A stretch of DNA of 64,000 nucleotides from Ignavibacteriales bacterium (GCA_016707115.1 JADJIH010000005.1:59690-123689), one strand, 5' to 3'. Counted from the first letter of the stretch, positions 1 through 9,652 are shown. Program-made: numbers and translations. Notes: generated by a model not told the origin, from the letters alone.

Positions 1-811
1 TTGATGAATTAGTTTGATTAAATAACTTATTATGAATCGTAATCTGGATATCGTTACTGTTTTCGATATTCATAACTTCGTTTGTTGTGTATTCCTTACC
101 CACCGTAATATTCACAATCGCATCAGCACCAACATTTTTTGCTTCAATCTTTTTAACAACACCCTCGGAACCAATATGCTTAACCTTTTCAACATCAACA
201 CTAACTTTTCTAAAAGTTAAAGTAAGCACTCCGTTTTTAAATGCACTTAAATAAGATGGAATGCGTTTGTTGGATTTTACAGTTATAAGGGTACCATTTG
301 CTTTTTCGTTTAGAATGATTCCCGTTATATTAAATTTGGCGGAGGTTACTTCTGTTGTTTCAGTTGTTACGTCTTTAGGCTTACCGATTACAATCTTATT
401 TGGAGCCTCGTATTTAAGCTCTTTGCCGTATGCTTGTCCGATTGCGTTCAAACTATATATAAGTGGAACGTAAACTTTTTTGCTGATCAAGTACGTGGAT
501 GTGGGAAGCTGAATTACTAATTGTTTTTCACCTTTCTTTTCATTCAAAACTAAAAAAGGATTTCTTGCCGAGGCTTTAATTGAATATTCATCAAATTTAA
601 CTTCTATCTTTTGAGCGTCTTCATTGTAATAGTAATTAACACCAACTGCATCAGCAAAATCTTTTAGTGAAAAGTAAAGTGTGCCTTCACGTATATACGC
701 GGGAATGTTTTTCATTCCATCTTTTGTTACTACAAGCACATTATTACCATCCTGTGCAAAAGAATTGAATATAAGTATCGATATGAAAAAGGCAATTAGA
801 TATGATTTCAT
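1..811 (-). CDS. N-acetylmuramoyl-L-alanine amidase N-terminal region (partial)
   Basis: The reading frame is open from an ATG at 811 down to base 1 and runs off the window, so only the first 270 residues are seen. It starts with a signal peptide (MKSYLIAFFISILIF...SFAQ). Residues of about 25-125 resemble the copper-amine-oxidase-N/stalk fold (pattern VxxxDGxKxIPAYIREGTLYFSLKDFA, then a second strand set around YVPLIYSLNAIGQAYG). After that come AMIN-like beta strands (GTLITVKSNKRIPSYLSAF). This layout is known from periplasmic cell-wall amidases of the Amidase_3 family, which cleave the lactyl-amide bond of peptidoglycan. The catalytic domain would lie beyond the window edge, so the enzyme name is inference. 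The signal peptide and continuous frame are seen directly. Confidence 0.6.
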   Translation of the reverse strand, partial: MKSYLIAFFISILIFNSFAQDGNNVLVVTKDGMKNIPAYIREGTLYFSLKDFADAVGVNYYYNEDAQKIEVKFDEYSIKASARNPFLVLNEKKGEKQLVIQLPTSTYLISKKVYVPLIYSLNAIGQAYGKELKYEAPNKIVIGKPKDVTTETTEVTSAKFNITGIILNEKANGTLITVKSNKRIPSYLSAFKNGVLTLTFRKVSVDVEKVKHIGSEGVVKKIEAKNVGADAIVNITVGKEYTTNEVMNIENSNDIQITIHNKLFNQTNSS

Positions 812-824
812 AATTATAACTTAA

Positions 825-1403
825 CTAACCAATAAACGGAAAAATCATTCCGGTTTTCTTTTTGTATGATCTAAAATTCTCGCCAAAATGTTTTTCAAGA
901 AGTTTATCTTCCATTAAAGCGCGCATAAATAAAAACGGAATTTGAATCAGAGCTAAAGGTGCAAGTATAAAACTTAGTGTTGCTGCCGCTCCGCCAATAT
1001 CCATTAAAAACTGAGAAAGATATTGGGGATGACGGATAAATTTAAAAGGTCCTTTTGTTACAAGATGATGATCTCTTTTGATTGCAATATCCTGAGAAAA
1101 ATTATCACCCAGAACTTTTGTAGACCAAATTTGTACCCAGGAAAATATGATATAAAATGCTAACCCGATAACTCTAAATGTTTGGTGTTCGGTTTTATAT
1201 TCTAAAGTTCCAACTTGAAATAAACTTACTATTAATACAACAAGAGCTATTGTTGATAGAACAAGCGGTAAGGTTTGAAGATACGTTTTTGGTTTATCTT
1301 TAAATATTCCAACTTTATCTTTGATTCCCTTTTTCGCTGCTCCAACATTTGCCCCGAATGTTGCAATAATATTTAGTCCGATGATGATATTTATTGGATC
1401 CAT
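825..1403 (-). CDS. Isoprenylcysteine carboxyl methyltransferase-family membrane protein
   Basis: A 192-residue integral membrane protein with about five hydrophobic segments. The C-terminal half carries the conserved pattern of the ICMT/PEMT (NnrU-like) methyltransferase superfamily: the block KGPFKFIRHPQYLSQFL near residue 115, then E-x-x-L and FGENFRSYKKKTG near the end. In this family that region binds S-adenosylmethionine at the membrane face and the substrate is usually a lipid or prenylated group. The bacterial substrate cannot be told from sequence. It lies 13 bases downstream of the amidase start, on the same strand, and has no obvious functional link to its neighbours. ATG start at 1403. 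Confidence 0.7.
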   Translation of the reverse strand: MDPINIIIGLNIIATFGANVGAAKKGIKDKVGIFKDKPKTYLQTLPLVLSTIALVVLIVSLFQVGTLEYKTEHQTFRVIGLAFYIIFSWVQIWSTKVLGDNFSQDIAIKRDHHLVTKGPFKFIRHPQYLSQFLMDIGGAAATLSFILAPLALIQIPFLFMRALMEDKLLEKHFGENFRSYKKKTGMIFPFIG

Positions 1404-1454
1404 AGTAGTTTCGATTCCGGATAAATTTGGTTAAAGAAAATATTTCAGAATCTG

Positions 1455-1667
1455 CTAAACAGATTTACCATGCTTTTTCATAATTGAAGTCCATTCCTCA
1501 ACGCTTAACTGTTCAGATTCTTCAATAAGCATTATTGGAATGTCATCTTCAATCCTGTAACGTCTTCTGGTATTTTTATCAACCGAAACAAGTGTGTTGC
1601 CGTCTAAAACAAGATCTGCTTTTGTTTCTGGGCAGCATAAAATATCTAATAATTCCTGACTGATCAT
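1455..1667 (-). CDS. Trm112 family protein
   Basis: A 70-residue protein beginning MISQELLDILCCPETKADL, the typical opening of the Trm112/YcaR (UPF0434) family. These are small zinc-ribbon-like proteins that in other organisms activate methyltransferases. The segment RRYRIEDDIPIMLIEE matches the family's conserved second half. I chose the ATG at 1667 because a strong ribosome-binding site (AAAGGTG) lies just upstream. An upstream in-frame extension would add 24 residues with no family similarity. It sits 51 bases from the ICMT-like methyltransferase, on the same strand. That is compatible with a methyltransferase partnership, but this is only inference. Confidence 0.8.
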   Translation of the reverse strand: MISQELLDILCCPETKADLVLDGNTLVSVDKNTRRRYRIEDDIPIMLIEESEQLSVEEWTSIMKKHGKSV

Positions 1668-1900
1668 AAAGACACCTTTAGTGATTAAGTTATAAATGTT
1701 GAATGTTAATTTAATAAAGCATAACCAAATCATAAACAAGATTTAGGAAGTTAATTGTTGATGTATACGAAATGAAAAAGTTAAATAGCAACTCTTGTGA
1801 TGCAAATGTATTTTTCTTAGTTTTCAATCGCTCAATCCGATTACTAAATGAACTTTCATAAAATTCTGGGTACAAAATAATTAATAATTAAGGAGTTAGT

Positions 1901-2536
1901 ATGACAAATAAATTATTAGTGCTTGCCCTCTTATCTTTCACTTTTTTCTTGTATAACTGCGGAGATAAATCAGACAAACCTCAAGATGAATCATCAAACA
2001 AAAGTGATCTTGAAAATTTTGCTGATAAAATGAAAGACGTTTCTGAAAACTTAAACGAGGGTAAGAAAGTAAATCCCGTTGATTTTAGGGAACTAAAAGC
2101 TCTGCTTCCTGAAACTGTTGGCAATCTGAAAAGAACCAATTTAGAAGGAGAAAAAGTTGCAGCAATGGGTATGAATATATCCAACGCAAACGCCAATTAC
2201 AGTGATGCTGAAAATAACACTTCTATCGATCTAAAAATTACCGATCTTGGAAGTGTCTCAGGTTTATCTGGAATGGCTGCTTATGGCTGGTATATGGTGG
2301 ATATAGATAAAGAAGATGATAATGGCTATGAAAAAACGATTACATACAAAGGCAACAAAGGTTATGAAAAATATGATACGCAGGGAAAATACGGTGAGCT
2401 TTCTATACTTGTAGCAAAAAGATTTATTGTTGAAGTAAACGGTAATAATGTTTCAATGGATCAGTTGAAAACAGCTGTTGATATGATTGATTTTGGTAAG
2501 CTTGAAAGCTGGAAAGATGTTGGAGTTGAAAAATAG
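1901..2536 (+). CDS. Hypothetical lipoprotein
   Basis: A 211-residue protein with a lipoprotein signal peptide: a hydrophobic stretch LLVLALLSFTFFLYN followed by Cys20 in the lipobox LYNC. It should be lipid-anchored after signal peptidase II cleavage. The mature part begins with a Lys/Asp/Ser-rich linker, then a folded-looking domain from about residue 60 (ELKALLPETVGNLKR ... MAAYGWYMVDIDK ... FGKLESW). I do not recognise the family and assign no function. A good ribosome-binding site (AAGGAG) precedes the ATG. The Yip1-like gene starts 50 bases downstream on the same strand, so the two may be co-transcribed. Confidence 0.75.
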   Translation: MTNKLLVLALLSFTFFLYNCGDKSDKPQDESSNKSDLENFADKMKDVSENLNEGKKVNPVDFRELKALLPETVGNLKRTNLEGEKVAAMGMNISNANANYSDAENNTSIDLKITDLGSVSGLSGMAAYGWYMVDIDKEDDNGYEKTITYKGNKGYEKYDTQGKYGELSILVAKRFIVEVNGNNVSMDQLKTAVDMIDFGKLESWKDVGVEK

Positions 2537-2586
2537 TTTTCTTATAAATATTTACGCGCATTAATCACTAATTATAGGAGTACAAT

Positions 2587-3201
2587 ATGAATCTTGTTGA
2601 CCGTGCTAAAAATATTTTAATTACACCCAAAACCGAATGGGAAGTAATTAAGAATGAACAAACTACTACTTCAGATCTATTCACTAAATACGTAATGATA
2701 CTTGCAATAATTCCTGTCATTGCAACTTTTATTGGTCAATCCCTAATTGGTATTTCCTTAGGACCATTTGGTTCTTACAAAGTGCCTGTAACAAATGGAC
2801 TTATTTATGCTGTAGTTTACTACATTCTAAGTATTGCCGGTGTTTATCTTGTAGCGTTTATAATTGATGCTTTGGCGCCATCATTCGGTTCTACAAAAAA
2901 CATGGAGGCATCATTAAAAGTAGCTGTTTATTCTTATACTGCTGCTTGGATTGCAGGAATATTTGGAGTGATTCCTATCCTCGGAATTTTAGGAATTCTT
3001 GGATTGTATTCACTGTATCTAATGTATTTAGGATTAAAGATTGTAAAAGATACACCACCAGATAAACTTGTCGGTTATCTTGTAGTTGTAATAATTATTG
3101 CGATAGTTGTTTATTTTGTAATCGGAATGATAGTTACAGCAATTGCACTACCAAGCTTTGGAAGTTTAGACAGTTTAAAGGGATTTGATATGGGGAATTA
3201 G
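2587..3201 (+). CDS. Yip1 family membrane protein
   Basis: A 204-residue protein with five predicted transmembrane segments (roughly residues 35-58, 72-97, 115-140, 145-160, 165-190). The N-terminal cytoplasmic stretch MNLVDRAKNILITPKTEWEV is the usual opening of bacterial Yip1-domain proteins: an amphipathic segment, then 'P..eW..I', then the membrane domain. The function of bacterial Yip1 proteins is not well established; eukaryotic relatives act in membrane trafficking. The ribosome-binding site TAGGAG sits 7 bases before the ATG. It follows the lipoprotein gene and ends just before a strong hairpin terminator, so these two genes look like one transcription unit. Confidence 0.75.
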   Translation: MNLVDRAKNILITPKTEWEVIKNEQTTTSDLFTKYVMILAIIPVIATFIGQSLIGISLGPFGSYKVPVTNGLIYAVVYYILSIAGVYLVAFIIDALAPSFGSTKNMEASLKVAVYSYTAAWIAGIFGVIPILGILGILGLYSLYLMYLGLKIVKDTPPDKLVGYLVVVIIIAIVVYFVIGMIVTAIALPSFGSLDSLKGFDMGN

Positions 3202-3221
3202 AATTTGTATTATGGTTATAT

Positions 3222-3253
3222 AAATGCTTGCTCAATAGGGCAAGCATTTTTTA
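3222..3253. terminator. Bidirectional intrinsic terminator
   Basis: A perfect 10-bp hairpin (AAATGCTTGC at 3222-3231, GCAAGCATTT at 3240-3249, 8-nt loop) is followed by T residues on the plus strand and, because of its A-rich left arm, by T residues on the minus strand. It ends the Yip1-like gene on plus and overlaps the stop codon of the convergent TPR gene on minus. Confidence 0.85.
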
Positions 3254-4480
3254 TTTAGATGCTATAAGAATTTCAAGATGTGAAATATCAGGTTCAGAAT
3301 TTATTTTCTTAAAGTACTCCAGAGCAAGTTTAAAATTTTCTTTACTTTGCTGTAGTTTACCCATCTCTTTATAAAGCACTCCAAGTTCCTGATAGGTTTC
3401 TGCTCTGTTTAATTGATTACCGGCCTCAATATTTAAACGTAAACTAGTTTCAAAATAATTTTCAGAGAGGATGTAATTCTGCACACTTCTTTGAATAATG
3501 CCTTTAATCTTATAAACCTCAGCGATGGTTAATTTATCATTAAGCTTATGAGCAACTTCCATTGATTTATCAGCAAAAGCATTTGCTAAAGAAAAATCAT
3601 TCATTTTAGAATAAGCAAAAGCTTTGTTTAGATATACGAACCCAATGTTCTGCAGATAATTAGTTTCAATTGAATAAGAAAGGCTTTCATCAAACTCGTT
3701 TATTGCATATGAAAAGTCACCTTTTTTAGAATACACCATTCCAATATTCTGATGTATTTCTGCCATTCTTTTTTTATCACCAACTTTGGTGTAATTGATC
3801 AGCGCACGTTTAAAGTAAACCAAAGCTTCATCAAACAACCCCTTAATGTTGCTAATGATTCCTAAATTAATTTCAATCTTTCCTTTTTCAATGTAGTTGG
3901 ATTCATCATTTGATTTCTCAAGTGCCGATTCAAAATTTTCTATAGCTGATTTGATATCTCCAAGATCACCGTGAATAGTACCAAGAAGATTTTCACACTT
4001 TGCAATTCCTTTCAAATCATTTACTGAAGTAAAAACATCTAAAGCTTTATTTACATAATTAAAACTATCTCTCCAGTTTGCCTGCCTGCTGTAAATTTCA
4101 CCAACCAAAAGATGCGCATTTGCATATAGGTCAATCATATTTTTATCCTCAGCAGTAAGCAGAATTATTTTCTGATTTATATCTATCGCAGCTAGAAACT
4201 CTCCATTTGTAATAGATGCCTGGCTAATATATAGCAGCAGAGAGAGGAATTTTTCCTTAGCGAGTCGGTTCCCTGAAAAGGTAGTAAGCAAATCAATCTG
4301 CGAACGATAATCCAGTCCATCTTGAATTTTATATTCAAGCTGTTTGATTTCCTGAAAAGATTCAATATCAGACTTGCCAACTACAGAGGATTGGTAAAGC
4401 GAAATAAACTCATCTAATTGATTTTTACTGAAAAAATCGGGTAGAACTTCGGAAATGCTTTTATTTAATTGTTCTGTCAC
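3251..4480 (-). CDS. Tetratricopeptide repeat protein
   Basis: A 409-residue soluble protein without a signal peptide. From about residue 110 it is built of tandem TPR units of about 34-40 residues. Clear examples are GEIYSRQANWRDSFNYVNKA, NLLGTIHGDLGDIKSAIENF, NLGIISNIKGLFDEALVYF, NIGMVYSKKGDFSYAINEF and ELGVLYKEMGKLQQSKENF. TPR arrays are protein-interaction scaffolds. In cytoplasmic proteins of this kind they often precede a cyclase or kinase domain, but none is present here. It is a stand-alone TPR protein, and its partner cannot be told from the neighbourhood. Its stop codon lies inside the shared terminator. Confidence 0.8.
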   Translation of the reverse strand: MTEQLNKSISEVLPDFFSKNQLDEFISLYQSSVVGKSDIESFQEIKQLEYKIQDGLDYRSQIDLLTTFSGNRLAKEKFLSLLLYISQASITNGEFLAAIDINQKIILLTAEDKNMIDLYANAHLLVGEIYSRQANWRDSFNYVNKALDVFTSVNDLKGIAKCENLLGTIHGDLGDIKSAIENFESALEKSNDESNYIEKGKIEINLGIISNIKGLFDEALVYFKRALINYTKVGDKKRMAEIHQNIGMVYSKKGDFSYAINEFDESLSYSIETNYLQNIGFVYLNKAFAYSKMNDFSLANAFADKSMEVAHKLNDKLTIAEVYKIKGIIQRSVQNYILSENYFETSLRLNIEAGNQLNRAETYQELGVLYKEMGKLQQSKENFKLALEYFKKINSEPDISHLEILIASK

Positions 4481-4801
4481 TTTGTAATTAGAACCGCAAA
4501 ATATTAGAAATTACTTAAGTTTAACTGTTAGCTTTTGGCAACAGTTATGCCAAGTTTTTTAGTGCATAGGGTGGATTGGAAAATCTAAATAATTAACACT
4601 TTTAGAAATATTTACCCGACAATCAAGGTAATTATTGCTTTAGTAAAAAATTTTTAACGTCTCATAATCAAACAAGAAGATAATGATAGGTTGAATTTTC
4701 ATTTTAATTATCGAACAATAATGAAGGTTTGTTAAGGGCTGACTTAGAATTTTCTAAAATATTTTTGTTTCTTGAAAGGTATTGAATATTCTATTTAGAC
4801 T
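4481..4801. other. 320-bp intergenic spacer, no gene recognised
   Basis: This AT-rich stretch lies between the TPR gene and the ArsC/Spx-like gene, both on minus. I see no ORF with codon structure, no tRNA and no strong terminator. The only local structure is a weak 7-bp inverted repeat (AACTGTT ... AACAGTT, about 4522-4545). Confidence 0.5.
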
Positions 4802-5152
4802 TTAAAATAATCCTTTTATAATTTCCGGTGGTCTTGCCAGAATAGCCTTATTACCCTTTTCAACAATTGGCCTTTGAACCAAATCTGGATTTACTATCAT
4901 TAAATCTAAAATCTCATCCTCACTAAGTTCTCCAATTTTTGATTTTAATTCCTTATATGCTTCGTCATTTTTTCGCAGAAGTTCTGATGGGTTCATACCC
5001 ATTTTTTTAAGTAATGATTTCAACAAAGATTTTGAAAATGGTTTAATGTAATAATTAACCTTTTCGAAATCTATGCCTTGTTCTGAGAGAGCTTTTGCAA
5101 CTTTTCTGCAAGTAGTACAAGTTGGCTTTTCATAAACTGTTATTTTATTCAT
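4802..5152 (-). CDS. ArsC/Spx family thioredoxin-fold protein
   Basis: A 116-residue protein of the ArsC family. The N-terminal strand KITVYEKPTCTTCRKVAKAL contains a CxxC pair (CTTC) at about residues 11-14, followed by the 'RK' typical of Spx and YffB-like members. Near the end is the conserved block DLVQRPIVEKGNKAILARPPE. Family members are glutaredoxin-linked arsenate reductases or transcriptional regulators (Spx). This sequence is closer in style to the YffB/Spx group than to true arsenate reductase, and no ars operon is nearby, so I do not call it arsenate reductase. The start is placed at the ATG at 5152, which has AAAAGGTGAG upstream. A GTG three codons earlier overlaps that site and is less likely. 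Confidence 0.75.
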   Translation of the reverse strand: MNKITVYEKPTCTTCRKVAKALSEQGIDFEKVNYYIKPFSKSLLKSLLKKMGMNPSELLRKNDEAYKELKSKIGELSEDEILDLMIVNPDLVQRPIVEKGNKAILARPPEIIKGLF

Positions 5153-5314
5153 AAAACTCACCTTTTAGTCGTTTAGTTATGCACAATATTTGAGGAAACA
5201 TTAGACTCTTTGATATGCGGATATACAATAAAAGTTAATCTAGCTTGCAAGTAATTTAAATAAAACTTGTAATTTGAACTCATTAAAAAACATTATTTTC
5301 TACAAAGGTCCTAT

Positions 5315-8002
5315 ATGAAATATTTTTTATCTCTTTTGCTTGCAATTACATTTTCAATAACTCTTAATGCACAGAATTATAAACAAGTAAAAATTTATAT
5401 TCAAAGTCTGCAGGATGTTGAAGAATTACAAAATGCCGGATTAGAATTTGATCATCCAAATGTCACCAAGGATAACGCAATAATCGTTTTAATTGATGAT
5501 GATGATTTTCAAAAACTTCAAATGACTAATTTTAGTTATGAAGTGCAAATTGATGACTGGTTTGATTATTACTCAAAACAGCCAAAACTCACTGAATCTG
5601 AAAAAGCTTCTTTCATACAACAAAGTAAAGACAATTACGGTGTCGAGGGATTTGGTTTCGGTTCAATGGGCGGATTTTATACACTAGCTGAAGTTATTTC
5701 TAAAATCGATAGTATGCGATTGCTCTACCCAAATCTTATAACTACTAAAGTGTCAATTGGCAATTCTGTTGAAAGCAGACCGATCTATATGGTAAAGATT
5801 TCTGATAATGCTGACATTGATGAAAACGAACCTGAATTACTCTATACTGCACTTCATCACGCACGAGAACCTCAGAGTATGATGCAGATGATTTATTTTA
5901 TGTATTACCTTTTAGAAAATTATAACACAAACCCATCTGTACAATATATTGTGAACAATAGGGAAATGTATTTTATTCCAGTCCTAAACCCAGATGGATA
6001 TGAATATAACCGCACAACAAATCCAGGCGGCGGCGGAATGTGGAGAAAAAATCGCAAGAATAATGGCAGCAGTTATGGCGTAGATCTTAACAGAAATTAC
6101 GGACCGACTGCATATTGGAATGCACCAAACGGCGGTTCAAGCACAGATCCATCAAGCGACACATACAGAGGAACAGCTCCTTTTTCTGAACCTGAAACAA
6201 CTAATCTTAAAAACTTTCTTACTACAAGATATTTTAAGAATGCACTTAATTATCACACCTATAGTAATTTGTTAATATATCCATACGGCGCACTTGAGCA
6301 GGAAACTCCTGACTCCGCAATCTTCCGCGAGTTTGCTCGTGATATAACGGCTTATAACGGATATACTTATGGAACTGATCAGCAGACTGTTGGTTATAGT
6401 ACCCGCGGTAACAGCGATGATTATTTTTATGATGGTGATACAGTGCTAAATCATGGAAAAATATTTGCTATGACCCCTGAAGTTGGAAGCACAGGATTTT
6501 GGCCAAGCCAGCCGGAAATTTTTCCTTTGGCAATTGAAAATGTTTTGCCAAATCTCTACTACGCGTATGTTGCCGGTGATTATGTATCAGCAATAAACCC
6601 ATATTTTTCACAACAGTTTTTTAATCCTGGGGATAATGTTGATTTAGTAATTCCGCAATTGAAAAATAAAGGATTAAGTGATGCATCAAATATTTCACTT
6701 TCCCTTAGTTCAGATAATCCTTTAGTTACCATTACATCAGGCCCCGTAAATGTTGGTAATATTTCTGCTCGAACTACTGTTAACAATAATCAGAATTTAT
6801 CTTTTACAATCGGCAGTACTATGCCGGCGGACGTAAATGTAAAAATGCTTCTGACCATCTCTACATCCGGAACACCAATGTTCACTGATACACTGAGTTT
6901 TATTACAGGTACACCAATAATGGTTTTTGCAGATACTACAAATGATCCATTATTACTATGGAATATCACTTCAACGCCTGCATTACCAAAATGGGAAGCA
7001 ACCAATTTAAGTTTTCATTCATCACCAACTTCATTTACAGATAGTAAAACAGGAAACTATTCCAGTAATGCAACCGTAACTATGTCATTAAAAAATGCAA
7101 TTGATTTAAGTGCAAATGAACATCCAAGATTATCATTCTGGACAAAGTTTGATATTGAAAGCGGATGGGATTATGGTCAGGTTGAAGTTTCTACTAATAA
7201 TGGAGCCTCATTTGTTCCGCTTACAGGATCTTATACGACTCTTGGCAGCGGTTCTTTTCAACCTAACGGCGAGCCGCTTTATGATGGTATACAAACGAAC
7301 TGGGTAAATGAAATTATGGATTTGACAAATTACAACACCAGCCAGGTTAAGTTGAAGTTTGAACTTAAGACTGATGGTTCCATGGTTCAGGACGGTTGGT
7401 TTGTTGATGATATTAGTGTGGTTGTATATGGAATTGTACCAGTTGAGTTAAGTTCATTTAATGCGATAGCACAAGAAGATAATGTAATGCTAAGTTGGAT
7501 TACTTCTACAGAAACCAATAACATGGGATTTGATATTGAAAGAAGAGAGATAAAATCAAATTCAAGCTGGCAGAAATTGGGATTTGTAAATGGTAATGGA
7601 ACAACAACTGAAAAATCATCATACTCTTATATCGATAAAAATCCATTCGATGGAAAATCATATTACAGATTAAAACAAATTGATTTTGATGGTTCATCAA
7701 AAATTTACAATGCTGTTGAGGTGGATTTTGAAACTGTTAAAGAATATTCACTCTCACAGAATTATCCGAATCCATTTAATCCAAGTACTGAAATAATTTA
7801 CACCCTTGCAAAATCTGGAAATATAACTTTAAAGGTTTACAACCTTCTTGGTTCGGAAGTTGCAACTCTTGTTAATGGTTTTATGGAATCTGGAAAGCAT
7901 TCCGCAAAATTTAACGCAAAAGATTTTACTTCGGGAGTCTATTTCTACACTATAAAAGCTGATAACTTTACATCAACACGCAAAATGATGTTGATGAAAT
8001 AA
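5315..8002 (+). CDS. Secreted M14 zinc carboxypeptidase with Por/T9SS C-terminal sorting domain
   Basis: An 895-residue exported metallopeptidase. The signal peptide MKYFLSLLLAITFSITLNAQ is followed by a prodomain-like segment and an M14 carboxypeptidase domain from about residue 120 to 410. Zinc ligands are the HxxE in HHAREPQ (residues 181-187) and a later His in LNYHTYSNLL. The Arg/Asn substrate residues lie in VDLNRNYGP, and the general-base Glu is in the TPEVGSTGF block. Next come beta-sandwich repeats. At about residues 815-895 is the type IX secretion sorting domain (NYPNPFNPSTEI, KVYNLLGSEVATLV, GVYFYTIKA). It should be secreted and degrade peptides outside the cell. It is monocistronic, with a hairpin terminator downstream. 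Confidence 0.92.
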   Translation: MKYFLSLLLAITFSITLNAQNYKQVKIYIQSLQDVEELQNAGLEFDHPNVTKDNAIIVLIDDDDFQKLQMTNFSYEVQIDDWFDYYSKQPKLTESEKASFIQQSKDNYGVEGFGFGSMGGFYTLAEVISKIDSMRLLYPNLITTKVSIGNSVESRPIYMVKISDNADIDENEPELLYTALHHAREPQSMMQMIYFMYYLLENYNTNPSVQYIVNNREMYFIPVLNPDGYEYNRTTNPGGGGMWRKNRKNNGSSYGVDLNRNYGPTAYWNAPNGGSSTDPSSDTYRGTAPFSEPETTNLKNFLTTRYFKNALNYHTYSNLLIYPYGALEQETPDSAIFREFARDITAYNGYTYGTDQQTVGYSTRGNSDDYFYDGDTVLNHGKIFAMTPEVGSTGFWPSQPEIFPLAIENVLPNLYYAYVAGDYVSAINPYFSQQFFNPGDNVDLVIPQLKNKGLSDASNISLSLSSDNPLVTITSGPVNVGNISARTTVNNNQNLSFTIGSTMPADVNVKMLLTISTSGTPMFTDTLSFITGTPIMVFADTTNDPLLLWNITSTPALPKWEATNLSFHSSPTSFTDSKTGNYSSNATVTMSLKNAIDLSANEHPRLSFWTKFDIESGWDYGQVEVSTNNGASFVPLTGSYTTLGSGSFQPNGEPLYDGIQTNWVNEIMDLTNYNTSQVKLKFELKTDGSMVQDGWFVDDISVVVYGIVPVELSSFNAIAQEDNVMLSWITSTETNNMGFDIERREIKSNSSWQKLGFVNGNGTTTEKSSYSYIDKNPFDGKSYYRLKQIDFDGSSKIYNAVEVDFETVKEYSLSQNYPNPFNPSTEIIYTLAKSGNITLKVYNLLGSEVATLVNGFMESGKHSAKFNAKDFTSGVYFYTIKADNFTSTRKMMLMK

Positions 8003-8052
8003 TATGATTGTTATTATCCCTGAATTTTAGTGGATGATAAAAAGTAAAATTT

Positions 8053-8080
8053 AAAAGGCACGAGTAATCGTGCCTTTTTT
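8053..8080 (+). terminator. Intrinsic terminator of the carboxypeptidase gene
   Basis: An 11-bp perfect stem (AAAAGGCACGA at 8053-8063, TCGTGCCTTTT at 8068-8078) with a GTAA loop, followed by a T run. It lies 50 bases after the stop codon. Confidence 0.9.
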
Positions 8081-8153
8081 GTTGAATTATTAAACACTTA
8101 TAAATTATTATGAGATGATTTGGTAGAATACAGCAATTTGTAAAACTGATTAA

Positions 8154-9515
8154 TCAACCATTGTTTTGAGGTATCTGAATTGTAAATGTTGAGCCCCTTC
8201 CCTCTTTACTTCGAACTGAAATTTCTCCGTTATGTTTTTTCACAATGTCATTGCAAAGGATCAATCCCATGCCTGATCCTTGCTCTCCATTAGTACCAAC
8301 AGTAGATACACTTTCATCAAGCCTAAATAATTTTGGAATAATATCTTCCGATATTCCAACACCATAATCTATAATAGAAATCTTAATTTGATCAATTTCA
8401 AGTAGAGCAGTTACTAATATTTTGCCGCCGACCGTAGAAAACTTTATAGCATTTGAGATTAAATTTCTTAGAACTATTGCAATCATTTCTCTATCCAAAA
8501 CGGCTTTTAAAAATTCATCACAGACTATTTCCACGGATATTTTTTTCTTTGCTGCTGTTTCGGAAATCAGGGATATTGTTTGAATGAGTAATTCTCTAAC
8601 AATCGTTGATTCATAAGTTAGTTTAACAGCATTCTTTTGAACGCGGCCCCACAGAAGTAATTCTTCAAGGAATAAATAAAGTTTCTCGACCGAACTATTT
8701 ACTTGCGATATGTAAAGCCTTTTTTCAGTATCGCTAAAAGAATCATAATCTGAATCTAAAATTTTCGTTATTCCAAGCAAACCTTGAAATGGACTTCTTA
8801 AATCGTGTGAAAGGACAGTTATAAATCTGTCCTTTGCAGAATTAAGCTCTTTTACATGGTTTAATGATTGTTCGAGTTTTGCATTAGTATCGTATTGTTT
8901 TGCAATTAACAAATTTAACTGATCATTTTGAATGTTTATCTTTTTACGATCCAACTCGTAATTTTTTACAATTGTATTCTGAATACTGTAGGCAAGAATT
9001 AAGTACATAAAGTAGCCTAAAATCAAATCAATAAATCTTTGAGATTCGTTGTCATAAGATGTAACCAGATGAGGGTAGTAGTAATTAGTAATCGTTAGAG
9101 TTGATATCATTAAAGTATAAATAATAAAAGATACAAATCTTAGATTTGCAGGTAAGATTGTTATAACAACTATAAAGTAAACAAAAATTAAAATAATATT
9201 GTTTCCATTATAACCTCCATTATAGAACCAAAGGATAGGAAAAACGAATATTGAAATGAGAAAAAACCCAAGTGAAAACTTAAAGTCAAGTTGTGTTTTA
9301 CGAACCTTAATATAAAATATTACTAACAATAACACCGTCAATATTGTTATCCCAGTAAGAAAAAAGCCCAAATCAAGAATTATATCTACAATTACACCAA
9401 CAGTACCAATTATAATTGAGATATGAGTAATTAGAAGAAAGACTCGCTTTTGAACATCAAAAACAGTGTCTTTTCCAAAAACCAACTCTTTATATCGATC
9501 AACAATTTTTTTCAT
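8154..9515 (-). CDS. Membrane-bound sensor histidine kinase
   Basis: A 453-residue two-component sensor. Residues of about 15-185 hold six hydrophobic segments forming an integral membrane sensor domain with only short loops. Then comes a coiled-coil linker (about 190-230), the dimerisation/phosphoacceptor box SHDLRSPFQGL with His at about 237, and the ATPase domain. The N box is NLISNAIKFS (about 351-360), the G1 box DYGVGI, and the G2 box GSGMGLILC. The C terminus is complete and has no receiver domain. No response regulator gene is adjacent, so it is an orphan kinase here. I prefer the ATG at 9515 over an upstream TTG that would add 14 residues. The signal is unknown; a membrane-embedded or membrane-state signal is plausible. 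Confidence 0.88.
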   Translation of the reverse strand: MKKIVDRYKELVFGKDTVFDVQKRVFLLITHISIIIGTVGVIVDIILDLGFFLTGITILTVLLLVIFYIKVRKTQLDFKFSLGFFLISIFVFPILWFYNGGYNGNNIILIFVYFIVVITILPANLRFVSFIIYTLMISTLTITNYYYPHLVTSYDNESQRFIDLILGYFMYLILAYSIQNTIVKNYELDRKKINIQNDQLNLLIAKQYDTNAKLEQSLNHVKELNSAKDRFITVLSHDLRSPFQGLLGITKILDSDYDSFSDTEKRLYISQVNSSVEKLYLFLEELLLWGRVQKNAVKLTYESTIVRELLIQTISLISETAAKKKISVEIVCDEFLKAVLDREMIAIVLRNLISNAIKFSTVGGKILVTALLEIDQIKISIIDYGVGISEDIIPKLFRLDESVSTVGTNGEQGSGMGLILCNDIVKKHNGEISVRSKEGRGSTFTIQIPQNNG

Positions 9516-9626
9516 TTTCGATTTATAGCTAATCTTAATTTCAATAAAAGTAAACAATGAGCTTAATTATTATCGAAAAAAAAATAAAAGTTTAAAGTGC
9601 TAAAAAAATGTTCTATCAATTATCAG

Positions 9627-9652
9627 AAAAAAGGCGATTCAATTGAATCGCC
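9627..9652 (-). terminator. Intrinsic terminator of the cytochrome c gene
   Basis: The perfect palindrome GGCGATTCAA/TTGAATCGCC at 9633-9652 is followed, on the minus strand, by six T residues. It lies just downstream of the cytochrome gene's stop codon at 9679. Confidence 0.85.

Noticed and set aside
4802..5152. Calling the ArsC-family protein an arsenate reductase
   Set aside because: It has the CxxC form of Spx/YffB-like members and there are no other ars genes nearby, so the specific function is not supported.
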